Source: Manis javanica (Eukaryota > Chordata > Mammalia > Pholidota > Manidae). Taken from it: DNA of 64,000 nt. The notes under the pieces are model-generated. The model ran no database searches. It worked only from the letters and a program-made list of their open reading frames with translations, and had not been told where the DNA came from. Below are positions 22,964-34,219 of this stretch, in pieces (position 1 is the first letter of the stretch; each line of letters begins with the position of its first letter). The translations under genes and the position numbers were made by a program. The DNA lies in contig NC_133170.1 of assembly GCF_040802235.1 (NCBI RefSeq), positions 43,719,501 to 43,783,500 of the forward strand, in the 5' to 3' direction.

Positions 22964-23348
22964 ACTTACTGGCCAGGGCCAGGTGAGTTTCTGGCTTGGT
23001 GCCATTGGCAAGGGGTGGGCTGTTCCCCAGTCTGCGGGAAGCTTTGGGCTCTGTTGGGTGTGGGGGAGTCCTAAAGACAGGTGGGGCTGGCATCCCAGCT
23101 CCACTGCCAGTCCAGACCTCTCAGAGTGAAGGTTGATTCCCCTCCACCTCTGGGACCCAGTTTCCTTCTCTGTGAGTAGGCGATGCTCATGAGCCTTTCC
23201 GTGACAGGGAACCCATGGGTGCTGCTGATGGCCAGACCCTTCTGTACAGGGCCAGGAACACAGAGGGCAGAGGGGATGGGGTGGAAGCAGGATAATGGGG
23301 GGAACCCGGGATAACCTGCCTCTTCTGTTCACCTGTGTGGCCCTGCAG

Positions 23349-23526
23349 CTGCTGTCATCGGGCCCGCAACACTGCTGCTGCCCTGGCTACGTGCAGAGGA
23401 GAGCTTCTGCTTCAGGCAGGCAGCACCTGGCACCCCAAGACCCTAGTCTGCTTCCTGCTCCTCTTGCTCTACCTGCTCATCCCAGACCCTCTGCCGGGGC
23501 AGGTGCTCTGGTACCTCCTCTGTTGA
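23349..23526 (+). CDS. Downstream 3' exon with hydrophobic tail, unit 1 (out of frame here)
   Basis: Acceptor CCCTGCAG precedes a stretch that, entered in phase 2 after an exon ending at the donor 22983, reads HRARNTAAALATCRGELL and then a very hydrophobic VCFLLLLLYLLIP before TGA at 23524-23526. In unit 1 the upstream exon is one base short and stops at 22963, so this exon would only be translated if that C is a sequencing omission. An ATTAAA at 23978-23983 is the best polyadenylation-signal candidate. Confidence 0.4.
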
Positions 23527-24009
23527 CAGACTCGGGCAGCTCTCCAGCATCCCGCTGCATCCTCAAGGACCTGTACAAAGCTGCGGCCAACCTGGCTACC
23601 TTTGTGCTGTGTCGCCCCCTCTACTCGTGTCCCGCTGCACAGAGAGGCAAGGTGCCCCACCATGCGTTGGATGTCACCATTCGTGCATGTGTCCTCCTCC
23701 GTGTTTGATGCCATGTGCTGCCTGGGTGCCATCAGCCACTGTGTTGTAGCCATAGGGTTCCAGGGAGAGGTGGGGCCGTCTTCACCAGGCCCAGCCTATC
23801 CTGGGATGGACACAGACACGGCACAGTGCTGCCTGGAACCACTGCCTCCTGTGTGCCCAGTGGAGGCTTCTGAGGATTCGGGTGGCTGGCAGCCATAGGT
23901 TCTCATGGTATGCTTGCTCCCAAGGGAGCCCTCTGTGCAACTTCCTCCCCTCATCCCTGAGGAATAGCCTCCCAGGTATTAAAGATGGTGTGAGAGGTGA
24001 CATAGAGAC
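23527..24009 (+). other. 3' flank of the gene, unit 1
   Basis: No further domain, including no Ras-association domain, is recognisable. ATTAAA at 23978-23983 could end the transcript just before the L1 5' end begins near 24010. Confidence 0.4.
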
Positions 24010-25745
24010 CTCCTCCTGAAAGCACGTATTTTATGAAAATATAAGTAAAAGAACTTATCCTGAAAGAGTACCAGGAAAGAAGACTGCCCCAGACTGCGTA
24101 CACCTGGAGAAAAGGGCAGATCTCATGGAAATGGAAACCAAAGCTGTGACGTGGCAGACCCAAGGCTTTCCTCCACCACAGCTCATCAGAGGGAGGAAGG
24201 GACACAGACCGGGGAGGGAGTGTAGGCCTGGGACTGCTGAACACCTAGCCCTGGAGACCTGTTCAGGGAGCACGAACCTACATTGCATGGTGCCCTGGTG
24301 ATTAGTGGGGTTGGAAAGCTAAGACAGGCCCAATACCTGGAGAGATGGAGATTCCAGATACTTGTGGGAAACGGATTCATATCTGGCTAATCTGGGCGGG
24401 CAGTCTGAAAGACCTCCGAAAAGCAAGAGGGCTGCTAAAGGGGCAAGGATTGCACAGAGCTTACTGCTCAGGAAAAAGGACGGGTAGACAAAATTGTCTG
24501 GGTGCACTCTGCCCAGCAGGTTGGGAATTTAAACAATCTTCAGGCGCTCCTTCCCACTGGCTGGCTCCACAACTCCACAGCCCCCCATTGCGATATGCAG
24601 TCAGTGTCTTCCTCCCGGCTAGCCTGCACCTGGCTCGAAAACCGGCAGCCCCTGCCCTGGCGTCAGGCCAGCCAGAGGTAAGCCCCTGCCTACAGCAGCT
24701 ACAATCACAAAGCACAGAGGCTTACACCTGTGTGTTCGGCCAGCGGTTCTGGCAGGTGAGACAGGCATGTCAACCAGGAAACAGGAAACAGCCCTTTCCT
24801 CCCCCCAGGCACCAGCACCACTCCCCTTTGACGCCCGACATCACTCCAGGGGCTGAGCAGCCCCACAGAGTAGAGCTTCTGGGCACTAGAAGGCACCACA
24901 TACAAATATGAAATGTCAAAGGAACCTGGTACAAAGCCAAATCTCAACACCAGAGAAAGGATCGAGTGAGACTGAATTAATAAATTTTCCTCAAAGTGAT
25001 TTCAAAATGAAAATGATAAACATACTCATGAAGGTACAGAAAAATATTCAAGAACTCAGGAATGATTTTGGGACAGAGACCCAATTGTTGAAGAGCACAA
25101 CAGAGGTTTTAAGGTTAGATACGGCGGAGGATGTGAAAAAGGAAATGGAAATTAGGGAAGAGGAATACAAAGAAGCTGGGGAACAGAGAGAAAAAAGGCC
25201 CTCAAGGAATGAAAGAATACAGAGGGAAATGTGTGGCCCAATCCAAACGGAACAATATTCGTATTATAGGGGTATAAGAGAAAGGAGAGAGAAAAAGGGA
25301 TAGAAAATGTCTTTGAGGAAGTAATTGCTGTAAACTTCCCCAGTCTGGGGAAGAAGATAGTCTCTCAGGCCTTGGTAGCGCACAGATCTCCCAACACAAG
25401 GGACCCAAGGAGGACAACACCAAGACACATAATTAAAGTGGCAAACATCAAAGATAACAACAGACTAAAAGCAGCCAGAGAGAGAAATTAGATCACATGC
25501 AAAGGAAAACCCTTCGGCTATCATCAGACTTCTCAGCAGAAACCTTAGAGGCCAGAAGGGAGTGGTATGATATATTTAATTCAATGAAGCAACAGGGCCT
25601 TGAACCAAGAATACTTTATCTGGCAAGATTATCATTTAAATTTGAAGGAGGGATTAAACAATTTCCAGATAAGCAAAAGCTGAGAGCATTTACCTCCCAC
25701 AAACCATCTCTACAGGCAGAGACTGGCTTGCTGCATGCAGACTCG
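24010..25745 (+). mobile_element. L1 LINE 5' region (5'-UTR and upstream coding relic), unit 1
   Basis: Plus-oriented old L1 piece directly after the gene. It includes a 5'-UTR-like part (about 24010-24900), then a degenerate coding region with fragments such as KMKMINILMKVQKNIQELRN (about 25003-25062), the GGTATAAGAGAAAGGAGAGA region and a frame with SSDFSAETLEARREWYDIF to about 25748. Frames are broken by stops and a frameshift, so no protein is expected. Reverse-transcriptase sequence does not follow; the element is truncated on its 3' side. Confidence 0.75.
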
Positions 25746-27289
25746 CTCTGAATGAACAGGATGTTAGTGACTGATCTGACACCGTGAAAATAAAGTTGGG
25801 TATAATCCTTTCACCCCAAGAACATTTTACTGTCACTTCTTTGGTCACAGTGAATCCATAGTGAACTTGCCCAGGGATGAAACCCATTGGCAAGACAAGA
25901 ATCTTCTTAACTTCCTGGGTTTTAAAATACAATCTTAGCTTTAAGATGGAATCTTTCTTGTCTTTACTATGCTGTGTTTATGGCTGGGCTAGCTTGCTAA
26001 ATGAACTGTCCAGTCTGCAAATTACTTGATTAGGGGATGGAAATGGAAAAACAGCATATAGGTAAAGTTAAAAAAATAAGCTGGGCCTTTTAGCAGGCTA
26101 AGTGAATCTTACAATGACATGATTTCATTAACGCAATAAAGACAAGGGTGTGCTGAGTGACTTTCCTTTATCTGGGGAATATTCAAACATTCCAGGCCAG
26201 TTACTCCTGGCTTCTTGAACTTTAACTGATCTCACTGAAGAATGCCTATATTCTAAGTTTGCTATTTTTACCCTAGAGAAGGGACAAGCAGAACGTGCAA
26301 AAGAGCCCTGTGCACCTTATTAAGAAGTGCAGACTCTATTTCATAGGCAATACAGGGACAGAAAATGATTTTGAGCAGGGAAATACCATGATCACTTTGT
26401 TTATAGGTAGGTCATCTAGCGGTAGTGAGGGGAAAGAATTTAAGTGGGTAGTACTGAAGGATGAGAGATCAAGTAGGAGGCCACTGCACAGCTTAGGTGA
26501 GAGGCGGTGAGGGCTTGGAAGCCCAGTGTGGTGGTGAGAACTGAGAGGAGACAGACGTGAGAAAGAGCAAAGTCAGCGGAGCATGGGCCTGACTTGCTGT
26601 GTGCAAGATGGAAGGGGAAGGCGTCTCCCGGGTTTCTTCCTGGGATGGCTGGGGTCAGTTAACGATACTGGTAAACAAGTTGTGGGCACAGGAAGATAAC
26701 GGACTAAGTTTGCAAGATTTTAGGTTTGGGATACTTGTGGGTAACTGAGGTTGGTAATATTTAACAATAATTTGAATTTATGAGTTTGAAGGTCAGAAGA
26801 GTCAGCACGGACAACTAAGCACTTGAGCAGATAGCTCACCTAAGGAGGCTGTAGGAAGAACAGAGCAGCAGTCCATGGGTAGTACATCCTTGGGTTTTCC
26901 CAAAATTCAGGAAAATCTTGATGCTTTTTGGTATACAATAAATTCATAAGCAAAAACAATTATACAGGAAAATGTAAAGCAGGTCTCTTACCAAATCCTG
27001 AGAGCCATCTAAATGTCAGAGAAAAATGGAATGGTCGACTTAATATGATATATCCACCTCCGAGAATGTTGGCTATTTTAAATGATGTGTAGGAAGAGTT
27101 TGCATAAACATATCATGTTTATGATTAAATGTCAAAAGGTTTTTACCTTTATTTTTAAGACTATGTCTTGTGTAAATGTTAACAATATGCATAACATTTT
27201 AAATATATTAAAAGTAATTTTTCAGATTATTTCAAACTATCCCCATAATATTTTTATAATGGGGAAACAACCGTTAAGAATACATTTTC
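25746..27289. other. Gene-free segment with an old repeat, unit 1
   Basis: No gene. About 26320-26830 resembles a widespread old mammalian repeat (AGGAGGCCACTGCACAGCTT and GGTGAGAGGCGGTGAGGGC), family not assigned. The rest is AT-rich. Confidence 0.45.
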
Positions 27290-27985
27290 CCACTACGAGA
27301 TGACACCTCACACACAGTAGGGTGGCTATAATGAAAAAGAGACAGTGCAAGTGTTGGCGAGGACAGGAGAAACTGTGACCCCCATAAATTGCTAGCAGAG
27401 ATGAAAAATGGTGCAACCATTTTGGAAAATGGCTTGGCAGTTCCTGAAGGTTAAACACAGAGCTACCATGTGACCCAGCAACTCCTAAGCATATACCCAA
27501 GAAAAATGAAAACATACATCCACACACACACTTGTACAGGAATGTTCATTCACAATAGCCAAAAAGTACAAACAACCCAAATGTTTATTCAAATAGTTAT
27601 TTAAAATGCAGGATAGCCATACAATGTAATATTATTCAGCAATAAAAGGGAAGGAAGTACTGACATGTGCTCCAAGTTGCATGAACCTTGAAAGCATCAT
27701 GTTAAGTGAAAGAAACCATGCTTAAAGGATCACAGACTGTAAGGCTCTCTTATATGAAATGTCAAGAGTAGGCATATCTTATGGATAGAAAGTAGGTGGG
27801 GAGGTGGGGAGAAGAACTGGGGAAGACTAATAACAGGGATTGGATTTATTTTTGGGGTGATGAAGTCCTAAAATTAGATATTGATGATGACTGTGCAACT
27901 CTGTAAATACACTAATATCCATTGAACTGTATACTTTAAGCAAACTATATGGTATATGAATTATATCTCAACAGAGCCTTAAAAA
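27290..27985 (+). mobile_element. Older L1 3' end, unit 1
   Basis: Plus-oriented 3' end of an old L1. It runs from an ORF2 tail (ACACAGTAGGGTGGCTATAA, GGAATGTTCATTCACAATAG, CCATACAATGTAATATTATT) into a 3'-UTR ending CTGTATACTTTAAGCAAACT and ATATCTCAACAGAGC. It is broken by many stops and was inserted before or beside the younger L1 that follows. Confidence 0.85.
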
Positions 27986-28009
27986 CGTGTTTCCTCAACA
28001 ACAAAATGA

Positions 28010-28498
28010 AAAGGTAACTTACTGTATGGAAGGACATATTTGCAAATGACATATCAAACAAAGGGCTAATATCCAATATGTAAAGAACTCAGACAACTCA
28101 GCAACATAACAACAACAAATAATCCTATTAAAAAATGGCCAGAGGACCTGAATAGACATTTTTCCAAAGGAGACATACAGGTGGCCAACAGACACATGAA
28201 AGGATGCTCCGCATGGCTCATCATCAGGGAAATGCAAATGAAAGCCGCACCGAGGTATCACTTCCCACCAGTCAGAATGGCCACTATCCAAAAGACAAGA
28301 AATAACAAGTGTTGGTGAGGGTGTGGAGAAAAGGGAACCCTTGTGCACTGCTGGTGGGAATGTAAACTGGCGCATCCGCTATGGAAAAGAGTATTTAGAT
28401 TCCTCAAAAATCTGCAAAGAAATACCATACAACCCAGTAATTCCGCTTCGGGGAATTTACTCAAAGAAAACAAAATCAGTAATTCGTGAAATCATATT
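28010..28498 (+). mobile_element. Younger L1 3' end, part 1 of 3, unit 1
   Basis: ORF2 C-terminal region of an L1, including AAAAAATGGCCAGAGGACCT, CATCATCAGGGAAATGCAAA and ACTGCTGGTGGGAATGTAAA. It stops abruptly near 28498, where an LTR-like element intervenes, and resumes at 29082. Confidence 0.88.
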
Positions 28499-29081
28499 TG
28501 TGCAACCGAGTGACAATGTGGCCCCTCTGCCTCCACACTGTATTTGTCTCCTCTGCTGCCTTAACCTTTGGGCCAAAAGGAAAAAGAAGGAAAAAGGCTT
28601 CTGCTCAGGCTGCAGCCCTGCACACAGCCTTGCTGATCTTTAAAAGCAATTCGGCTTACAGGGTGAGATTTCTGTCAACAGCCCCTTACCTGAAGCTTGC
28701 CTCCTACAGGATATAGCGAAATATGTATGAAAATAATGACTGTCTTGTCAAAGAGTTTTAGGAATATCCGACCAGATCAAAGTCAGCAAGAGTCCCCTAC
28801 CCAAGGATGCAGAGTTTCTCAGCTTTCCTTGGACCCTCGCAGGCACCTAGATGTCTGCAGGCTTCTCACCCCCAAACCTGTTCCCCCTCCTGTTCCCCCT
28901 TCCATGAGCGTAGAAGCAGCTTGCAAACAACCCTTAGTTAAGATGGAGCTTAAAGACACGAGTTCACCATCTTCTTGGTCTGCTGGCTCTTCAAATAAAG
29001 TTGCTTTCCTTTCCCCAACACCTTGTCTCTTGATTTATCAGCATGTCATGCTGTGAGTGGTACAAGCTGTGCTTGGTAACA
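28499..29081 (+). mobile_element. Solo LTR-like insertion nested in the L1, unit 1
   Basis: A 583-bp block separates two colinear L1 pieces. It begins TGTGCAACCGAGTG, carries AATAAA near 28995-29000 followed by a CTTTCCTTTCCCC stretch, and ends in a U5-like GTCTCTTGATTTATCAGCA and GGTAACA. TG...CA ends and the internal polyadenylation signal fit a gammaretrovirus-like solo LTR. The target duplication is not clear. No viral genes are present. Confidence 0.6.
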
Positions 29082-29497
29082 CATGCATCCCTATGTTTAT
29101 TGAAGCATTCTTTACAATAGTGGAAATATGGAAGCAACCTAAGTGTCCTGTTGATGAATGGATAAAGAAGATGTGCTACCTATATTCAATGGGATATTAC
29201 TCAGCCATAAAAAAAATGGAATCTTGCCATTTGCAAAAACATGGATGGACTTAAAAGGGTATTATGCTCAGTGAAGTCAGAGAAAGACAAAATGCCATAT
29301 GATGCCATATGATGCCATAATGAACAGACAAAACAGACACAGAGGAGAGACTGATGGTAGCTACAGGGGAGGGGGGTGAGGGGTTGGGTGAAATAGGTGA
29401 AAAGGAAAAAAAATTATGTTTACTATCTTGTTCTGGGTAATGATTATGAGTGGGGCAAAGACATGGGACAAGCGTCATGATTAATTTTTCCTGCCTA
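29082..29497 (+). mobile_element. Younger L1 3' end, part 2 of 3, unit 1
   Basis: Continues the L1 exactly where part 1 stopped: CATGCATCCCTATGTTTATT, GATGAATGGATAAAGAAGAT, ATTACTCAGCCATAAAAAAA. It includes a small 10-bp triplication (ATGATGCCAT type) at about 29291-29319. It is again interrupted near 29498. Confidence 0.85.
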
Positions 29498-30545
29498 TGA
29501 TGAAAAATGCTGAGATATAAATAGTCTAGTAAGAACAGGAGGAAATCCATCTTAAGGCTAAGATTTCATGTTAAACACCAGGGAGTTAGGAGGTTAAGAT
29601 TCCCAACATATTTTATGGTAATCAGCCAGTAACCAACCCTATCTTAAGGCTGGGCAAGCAGTCCTAAATAATATGTCCTCACTGCTTGAGGGTAACCACT
29701 ATCTTGGAGAAGAGCAGGACCAAGAAATTTCTTGTGTTAAGTTTATCTTAGGGAATATCTAGAGGACCGATGGTGAATGGTGACATGACATCTCTCACCA
29801 GAGACAGACATCATGAGATCACAGTCTAGCCTGTCCACCCCTTGTCCTGTCCTTTATCCCATTCTTGAACTCCTTAAAAGACAGAATCCTAAGCCTCTAA
29901 GTGTGCCTTCTCTCTGAGATTGCCGGCACTCCCCTTTCTTAGAGTGTGTACTTTGTGCCTTAAAGACTCTGCTCTTCCAGTGGTGTCTTTGTTCCTGGCT
30001 ATTTCTTTCTATTTTCTAGACTTAAGCACAAGTCTTCCCTCTCTGTTCTACTACAGACAAGCAGGGAGGGACTACTGAGAGCTCTGATTTGGGCTCGCAA
30101 GTTCCTGTGGCCTGCCTGGGTGACGCGGACAGGACTGTGGCTGTAGGATTATGCTCTTTAGGAGCCTCCCTGAAAATCTCCTTCCTTTGCCTTTGGAGAG
30201 TTGTCAGAACACAATCTCACTCTATCCAGGCAGGGCGCCACAGCTCCTCTAAATCCCGGGACTGTAGAGGCTGAGTTCCCACGCCCTGCAAATTCAAGCG
30301 GACACTGGATGCCAAGTCATCTTGGGAGCAGGTGAAGGATCTGCCCTATGCTTGAGCAGTTCAATGAGCGGTAACGACTGCTCAGCAGCTGCCATTTACC
30401 ATTACTATCACTTTAATAAATTCCTTCCCTTCCTGCACTTGTGCAGCTGCTGAGAATTCTTTCTGCTCAGTCAAGAGCCCTCCCCTGTCCAGGGGGATTT
30501 CACCTAGTGCTCAGGGAGACCTCCCCGGACAGCTGCCTGACAACA
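29498..30545 (+). mobile_element. Second LTR-like insertion nested in the L1, unit 1
   Basis: About 1.05 kb separating L1 part 2 from the L1 tail. It has CCTTAAAAGACAGAATCC (a TATA-like region), the CTTTGTGCCTTAAAGACTCT region, AATAAA near 30416-30421 and a U5-like end finishing in CTGACAACA at 30545. The length suggests a long LTR or an LTR with extra sequence. Boundaries are approximate; no coding region is recognised. Confidence 0.5.
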
Positions 30546-30630
30546 GTTACATGCGTGCGTACACGTCAAAACTGACAGCTGCGTGCTAAGTGTGTGCATT
30601 TATTTTATGCGCCCCTGTAAACTGCTTCTG
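30546..30630 (+). mobile_element. Younger L1 3' tail, part 3 of 3, unit 1/2 border
   Basis: Short L1 3'-UTR end: GTACACGTCAAAACTGACAG then TGTGTGCATTTATTTTATG. It sits immediately before the CpG block of the next unit. Confidence 0.6.
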
Positions 30631-30692
30631 CCACCTCCAGGGAGGCAGACAAGCTGCAGACCCGACCTAATTAATACCAGGTCCGGCACACG

Positions 30693-31212
30693 GTCTGCCC
30701 TCCGCCAGTCCGAGTGGGTCAAAGGCAGGATGAAGGCGGCGGGCTCGGGCTTTCCGCTGGGGCCTAGGCCCGCCCTCCGGACCCCACCTGCCGGAGCTGC
30801 CCCCACAGCCTCGGGATCCGGCCCTGCGTCCGCGGGCGCGCGGTCTGCGCCCGACCTCCGCCCTGCGCCTCCGCAGGCCCTGCCCGCGGCGCCGCGCGCC
30901 AGGCGCTCCTCTGGAAGCGAGTCCCGGGGGACCGCGCACACCCGGCGCCCCGCCTCGGCCTGAGGGCCGCCCGGGGCGCCCCCTCCAGGCCCGAGGGGCT
31001 GTTGGCCGAGGCCGCCGCAGTCACAGGCCCGCTTGCAGCGTCTTCCACCGCGGGCCTCACTCCTCAGAGGTACGCGCGGCCTCGCGGACTCAGGCGGCGC
31101 TTCCACAGCGCCGACGCAGGTCCTCCCGGGGGCTCGGTGCGCAGCAGCCAGTATGGCTGCTACGTTGCTTCCCTGTCCGCCGAGTAGGCTCACAAGGCGG
31201 TGGGGCCGTAGG
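30693..31212. promoter_or_regulatory. CpG-island-like block, unit 2
   Basis: Second copy of the CpG-rich block. It differs from units 1 and 3 near 30976-30991, where three substitutions change the sequence before the conserved GGGGCTG. GC enrichment begins a little upstream, near 30640, next to the L1 3' tail. It has no certain promoter motif. Confidence 0.6.
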
Positions 31213-32326
31213 GACCCCTGGGAGGAGAACAGCCCGCACCCCGTCTGAGGAGGCTGCGGGCGGCCGCGCCCCTGGGAAGACAACAGCCCGCACCCCGTCT
31301 GAGGAGGCTGCCGGCGGCCGCGTCCCTGGGAGAACAGCCCGCACCCCGTCTGAGGAGGCTGCCGGGGGTCGCGCCCCTGGGAGGAGAACAGCCCGCACCC
31401 CGTCTGAGGAGGCTGCCGGGGGTCGCGCCCCTGGGAAGACAGCAGCCCGCACCCCGTCTGAGGGGTCGCGCCCCTGGGAGGAGAACAGCCCGCACCCCGT
31501 CTGAGGAGGCGCCGGGGGTCGCGCCCCTGGGAAGACACAGCCCGCACCCCGTCTGAGGAGGCTGCCGGTCCCTGGGATTACGCGCACCCCCTGGGAGAAC
31601 AGCCCGCACCCCGTCTGAGGAGGCTGCCGGGTCGCGCCCCTGGGAGGAGAACAGCCCGCACCCCGTCTGAGGAGGCTGCCGGGGGTCGCGCCCCTGGGAG
31701 GAGAACAGCCCGCACCCCGTCTGAGGAGGCTGCCGGGGGTCGCGCCCCTGGGAGGAGAACAGCCCGCACCCCGTCTGAGGAGGCTGCCGGCGGCCGCGCC
31801 CCGAACAGCCCGCACCCCGTCTGAGGAGGCTGCCGGCGGCCGCGTCCCTGGGAGGAGAACAGCCCGCACCCCGTCTGAGGAGGCTGCCGGGGGTCGCGCC
31901 CCTGGGAGGAGAACAGCCCGCACCCCGTCTGAGGAGGCTGCCGGGGGTCGCGCCCCTGGGAGGAGAACAGCCCGCACCCCGTCTGAGGAGGCTGCTGGGG
32001 GTCGCGCCTCTGGGAGAACAGCCCGCACCCTGTCTGAGGAGGAGGAGAACAGCCCGCACCCCGTCTGAGGAGGCTGCCGGGGGTCGCGCCCCTGGGAGGA
32101 GAACAGCCCGCACCCCGTCTGAGGAGGCTGCCGGGGGTCGCGCCCCTGGGAGGAGAACAGCCCGCACCCCGTCTGAGGAGGCTGCCGGCGGCCGCGTCCC
32201 TGGGAGAACAGCCCGCACCCGGTCTGAGGAGGCTGCCGGGGGTCGCGCCCCTGGGAGGAGAACAGCCCGCACCCCGTCTGAGGAGGCTGCCGGCGGCCGC
32301 GCCTCTGGGAGAACAGCCCGCATCCC
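31213..32326. repeat. GC-rich minisatellite, 22 repeats, unit 2
   Basis: Same monomer as unit 1, but longer (about 1,114 bp) and visibly noisier. Between 31440 and 31660 and near 31800 and 32040 monomers are truncated or carry small indels that break the 3n spacing, for example a monomer lacking AGGCTGCCG and one with GATTACGCGCACC. The clean copies in units 1 and 3 suggest either a local rearrangement or consensus errors in this copy. Confidence 0.95.
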
Positions 32327-34137
32327 GCACCGTTTATTCCTTGAGAGATTATTAATTTGGTTCTAAATATTTAGGCCCACAAGTTGTTTTCCGAAATAGA
32401 TTTTTCTTATAGATGTCACAATTGCAAGTTTCCTAAGTCTTTTTCATTAATGGCATTCCATAGATTATAAACGCATCTATTAATTAATAATATAAGTCCA
32501 TTGAGTAAAATACATTGGATACAGTTTTGCCTCTAACTGTAGGTCAGTTACGTTTAAGTGTTGAACAACTTTGTATGTTATTGGCCCACCGTATGAGTAG
32601 TTAAAACACAACTGCATACTTAGGAAAAGAGATACTTTGGTTAGAGAACTTATCTAAAGACAGTTTCATTTATGTAGTTGAGTGTTCTGATTTCAAAGCA
32701 AAATCAACTTTGTGAAATTTATCTAATATTTTAATTATTATTCAACCTGCTGATCATCTTTGACCAAACATTGTTTAAGAGCTGTTCAAGAAACTTAATC
32801 TAAGGTAATATATATAATAGCTAGAAATTTAAAATAGCTTAAAAATTCATTTTCAGAAGACTTATTTAAAAAATTATGACAAATGTACAGAATAGAAAAA
32901 TGTGCCAATACTTTATTTTGTCGTTTATGTATTGACATAGAAAATTATTTATGAAATAATCTGAAGACTGTTACAAAATTTTTTATAGAGCTATACGTTT
33001 TAAAAGTGATACAATCAAATCAACAAGGCTCCAGTACTTGCCATGATAGCAAAGAAATAAAAAGAGTATTATCAAATGAAAAAGAAAAAAGAAAGCATTA
33101 TTTTGGCAGCTTATAGGTAATTATTGAGTTTTTTACATAATTGATTGTCTCTGGGTATAATATAAAGAAGAGTAGGAGTTAAATGGGTAATAATTTGAAA
33201 TGAATTAGTTTTAAACTTTGAGTAATAATTGTTACTGGAGCAATCACCAACGAGAATAAAATAACAGTGGATTAGTGACAACAGAAGTAAAATAAGTAAG
33301 TCACAGGGATAAAAAGTACAGAATAGAGAATTTAGTCAATAACATTATAATAACTTTGTATGGTGACAGTAACTGTACTTATCCTGGTGAGCATTTCATA
33401 ATGCATTTAATTGCAGAATCACTATGTTGTATGCCTGACAACAACATAATATTGAAGGTCAACTGTCCTTCAATTTAAAAAAAGAAGAAAAAATATCTTT
33501 GCCACACACACAGAACAGAGTGACGGCAGTGCCTCTAGCCGGGAGCCTGCCTGGATCCACACCGTGGTGCAGGGGCCGCGGGCCTTTTCATCCTGGAGCC
33601 CATGTCCTCCCAGCGCCTCGCTGTTCTCTTCATCTAGCCAGGAGGGAAGGGAGCACTAGCCAAAGGGCCACCACTTCTTAAAACCTGGTCCCACAAGTGC
33701 AATATCCACGTTCCTTCAAAGGATCCTCATGTCCAAAGGTAACCTAGATACCCTTGGCCTGGGGAACTTGGTCCAGAGAGTGGGCAAGGCTCCCAGCGCT
33801 TCCCAGTGATGATGCTGTGTGACAGATGTCAGTCACAGCGTTCACAGGGGAGCGTCCATTGTCCCCACCACTCTCCAGTCCTCTTTGTATGACATTCAGG
33901 GAAACATACTATTATTTCATTGGACATCTGGCCATGTTTTGTGCATTTACCTCTTTTTTTCTGAATTATCATTCTCCTGCTACACCTTTCTTAAAAGGGG
34001 ACTTACACTATTTTCGTTTTCCAATGTTCTTTTTATTGAAGGCAATATGGAAATCCAGATAAATTAAGCAGCTTGGTGCTTATTTAGTTAGTAACAATCC
34101 CATAACTAGAACCCATACACCAGCAATCCCATAACTA
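32327..34137. other. AT-rich gene-free segment, unit 2
   Basis: Copy of the unit 1 AT-rich segment, offset by 30,938 bp. It differs by rare substitutions, such as GAAATAG for GATATAG near 32395 and ACGCATC for ACACATC near 32473, and both are shared with unit 3. No gene seen. Confidence 0.6.
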
Positions 34138-34219
34138 GAATCAGATACAACTCGGTTGTGTATGGATGTTTGACTGCAGAGGGGTCGGCATCCTGTGTTA
34201 TTTATTCAAGGGTCAACTG
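34138..34219 (-). mobile_element. Tigger-like DNA transposon end, unit 2
   Basis: Identical copy of the Tigger-like terminus in unit 2, also followed by TA. Confidence 0.5.

Noticed and set aside
24908-25751. Two open frames of 84-131 codons after the gene
   Set aside because: They belong to an old, broken L1 LINE, not to a host gene.
28019-28643. Open frames of 100-118 codons on both strands
   Set aside because: They derive from the L1 ORF2 end and the nested LTR-like element.
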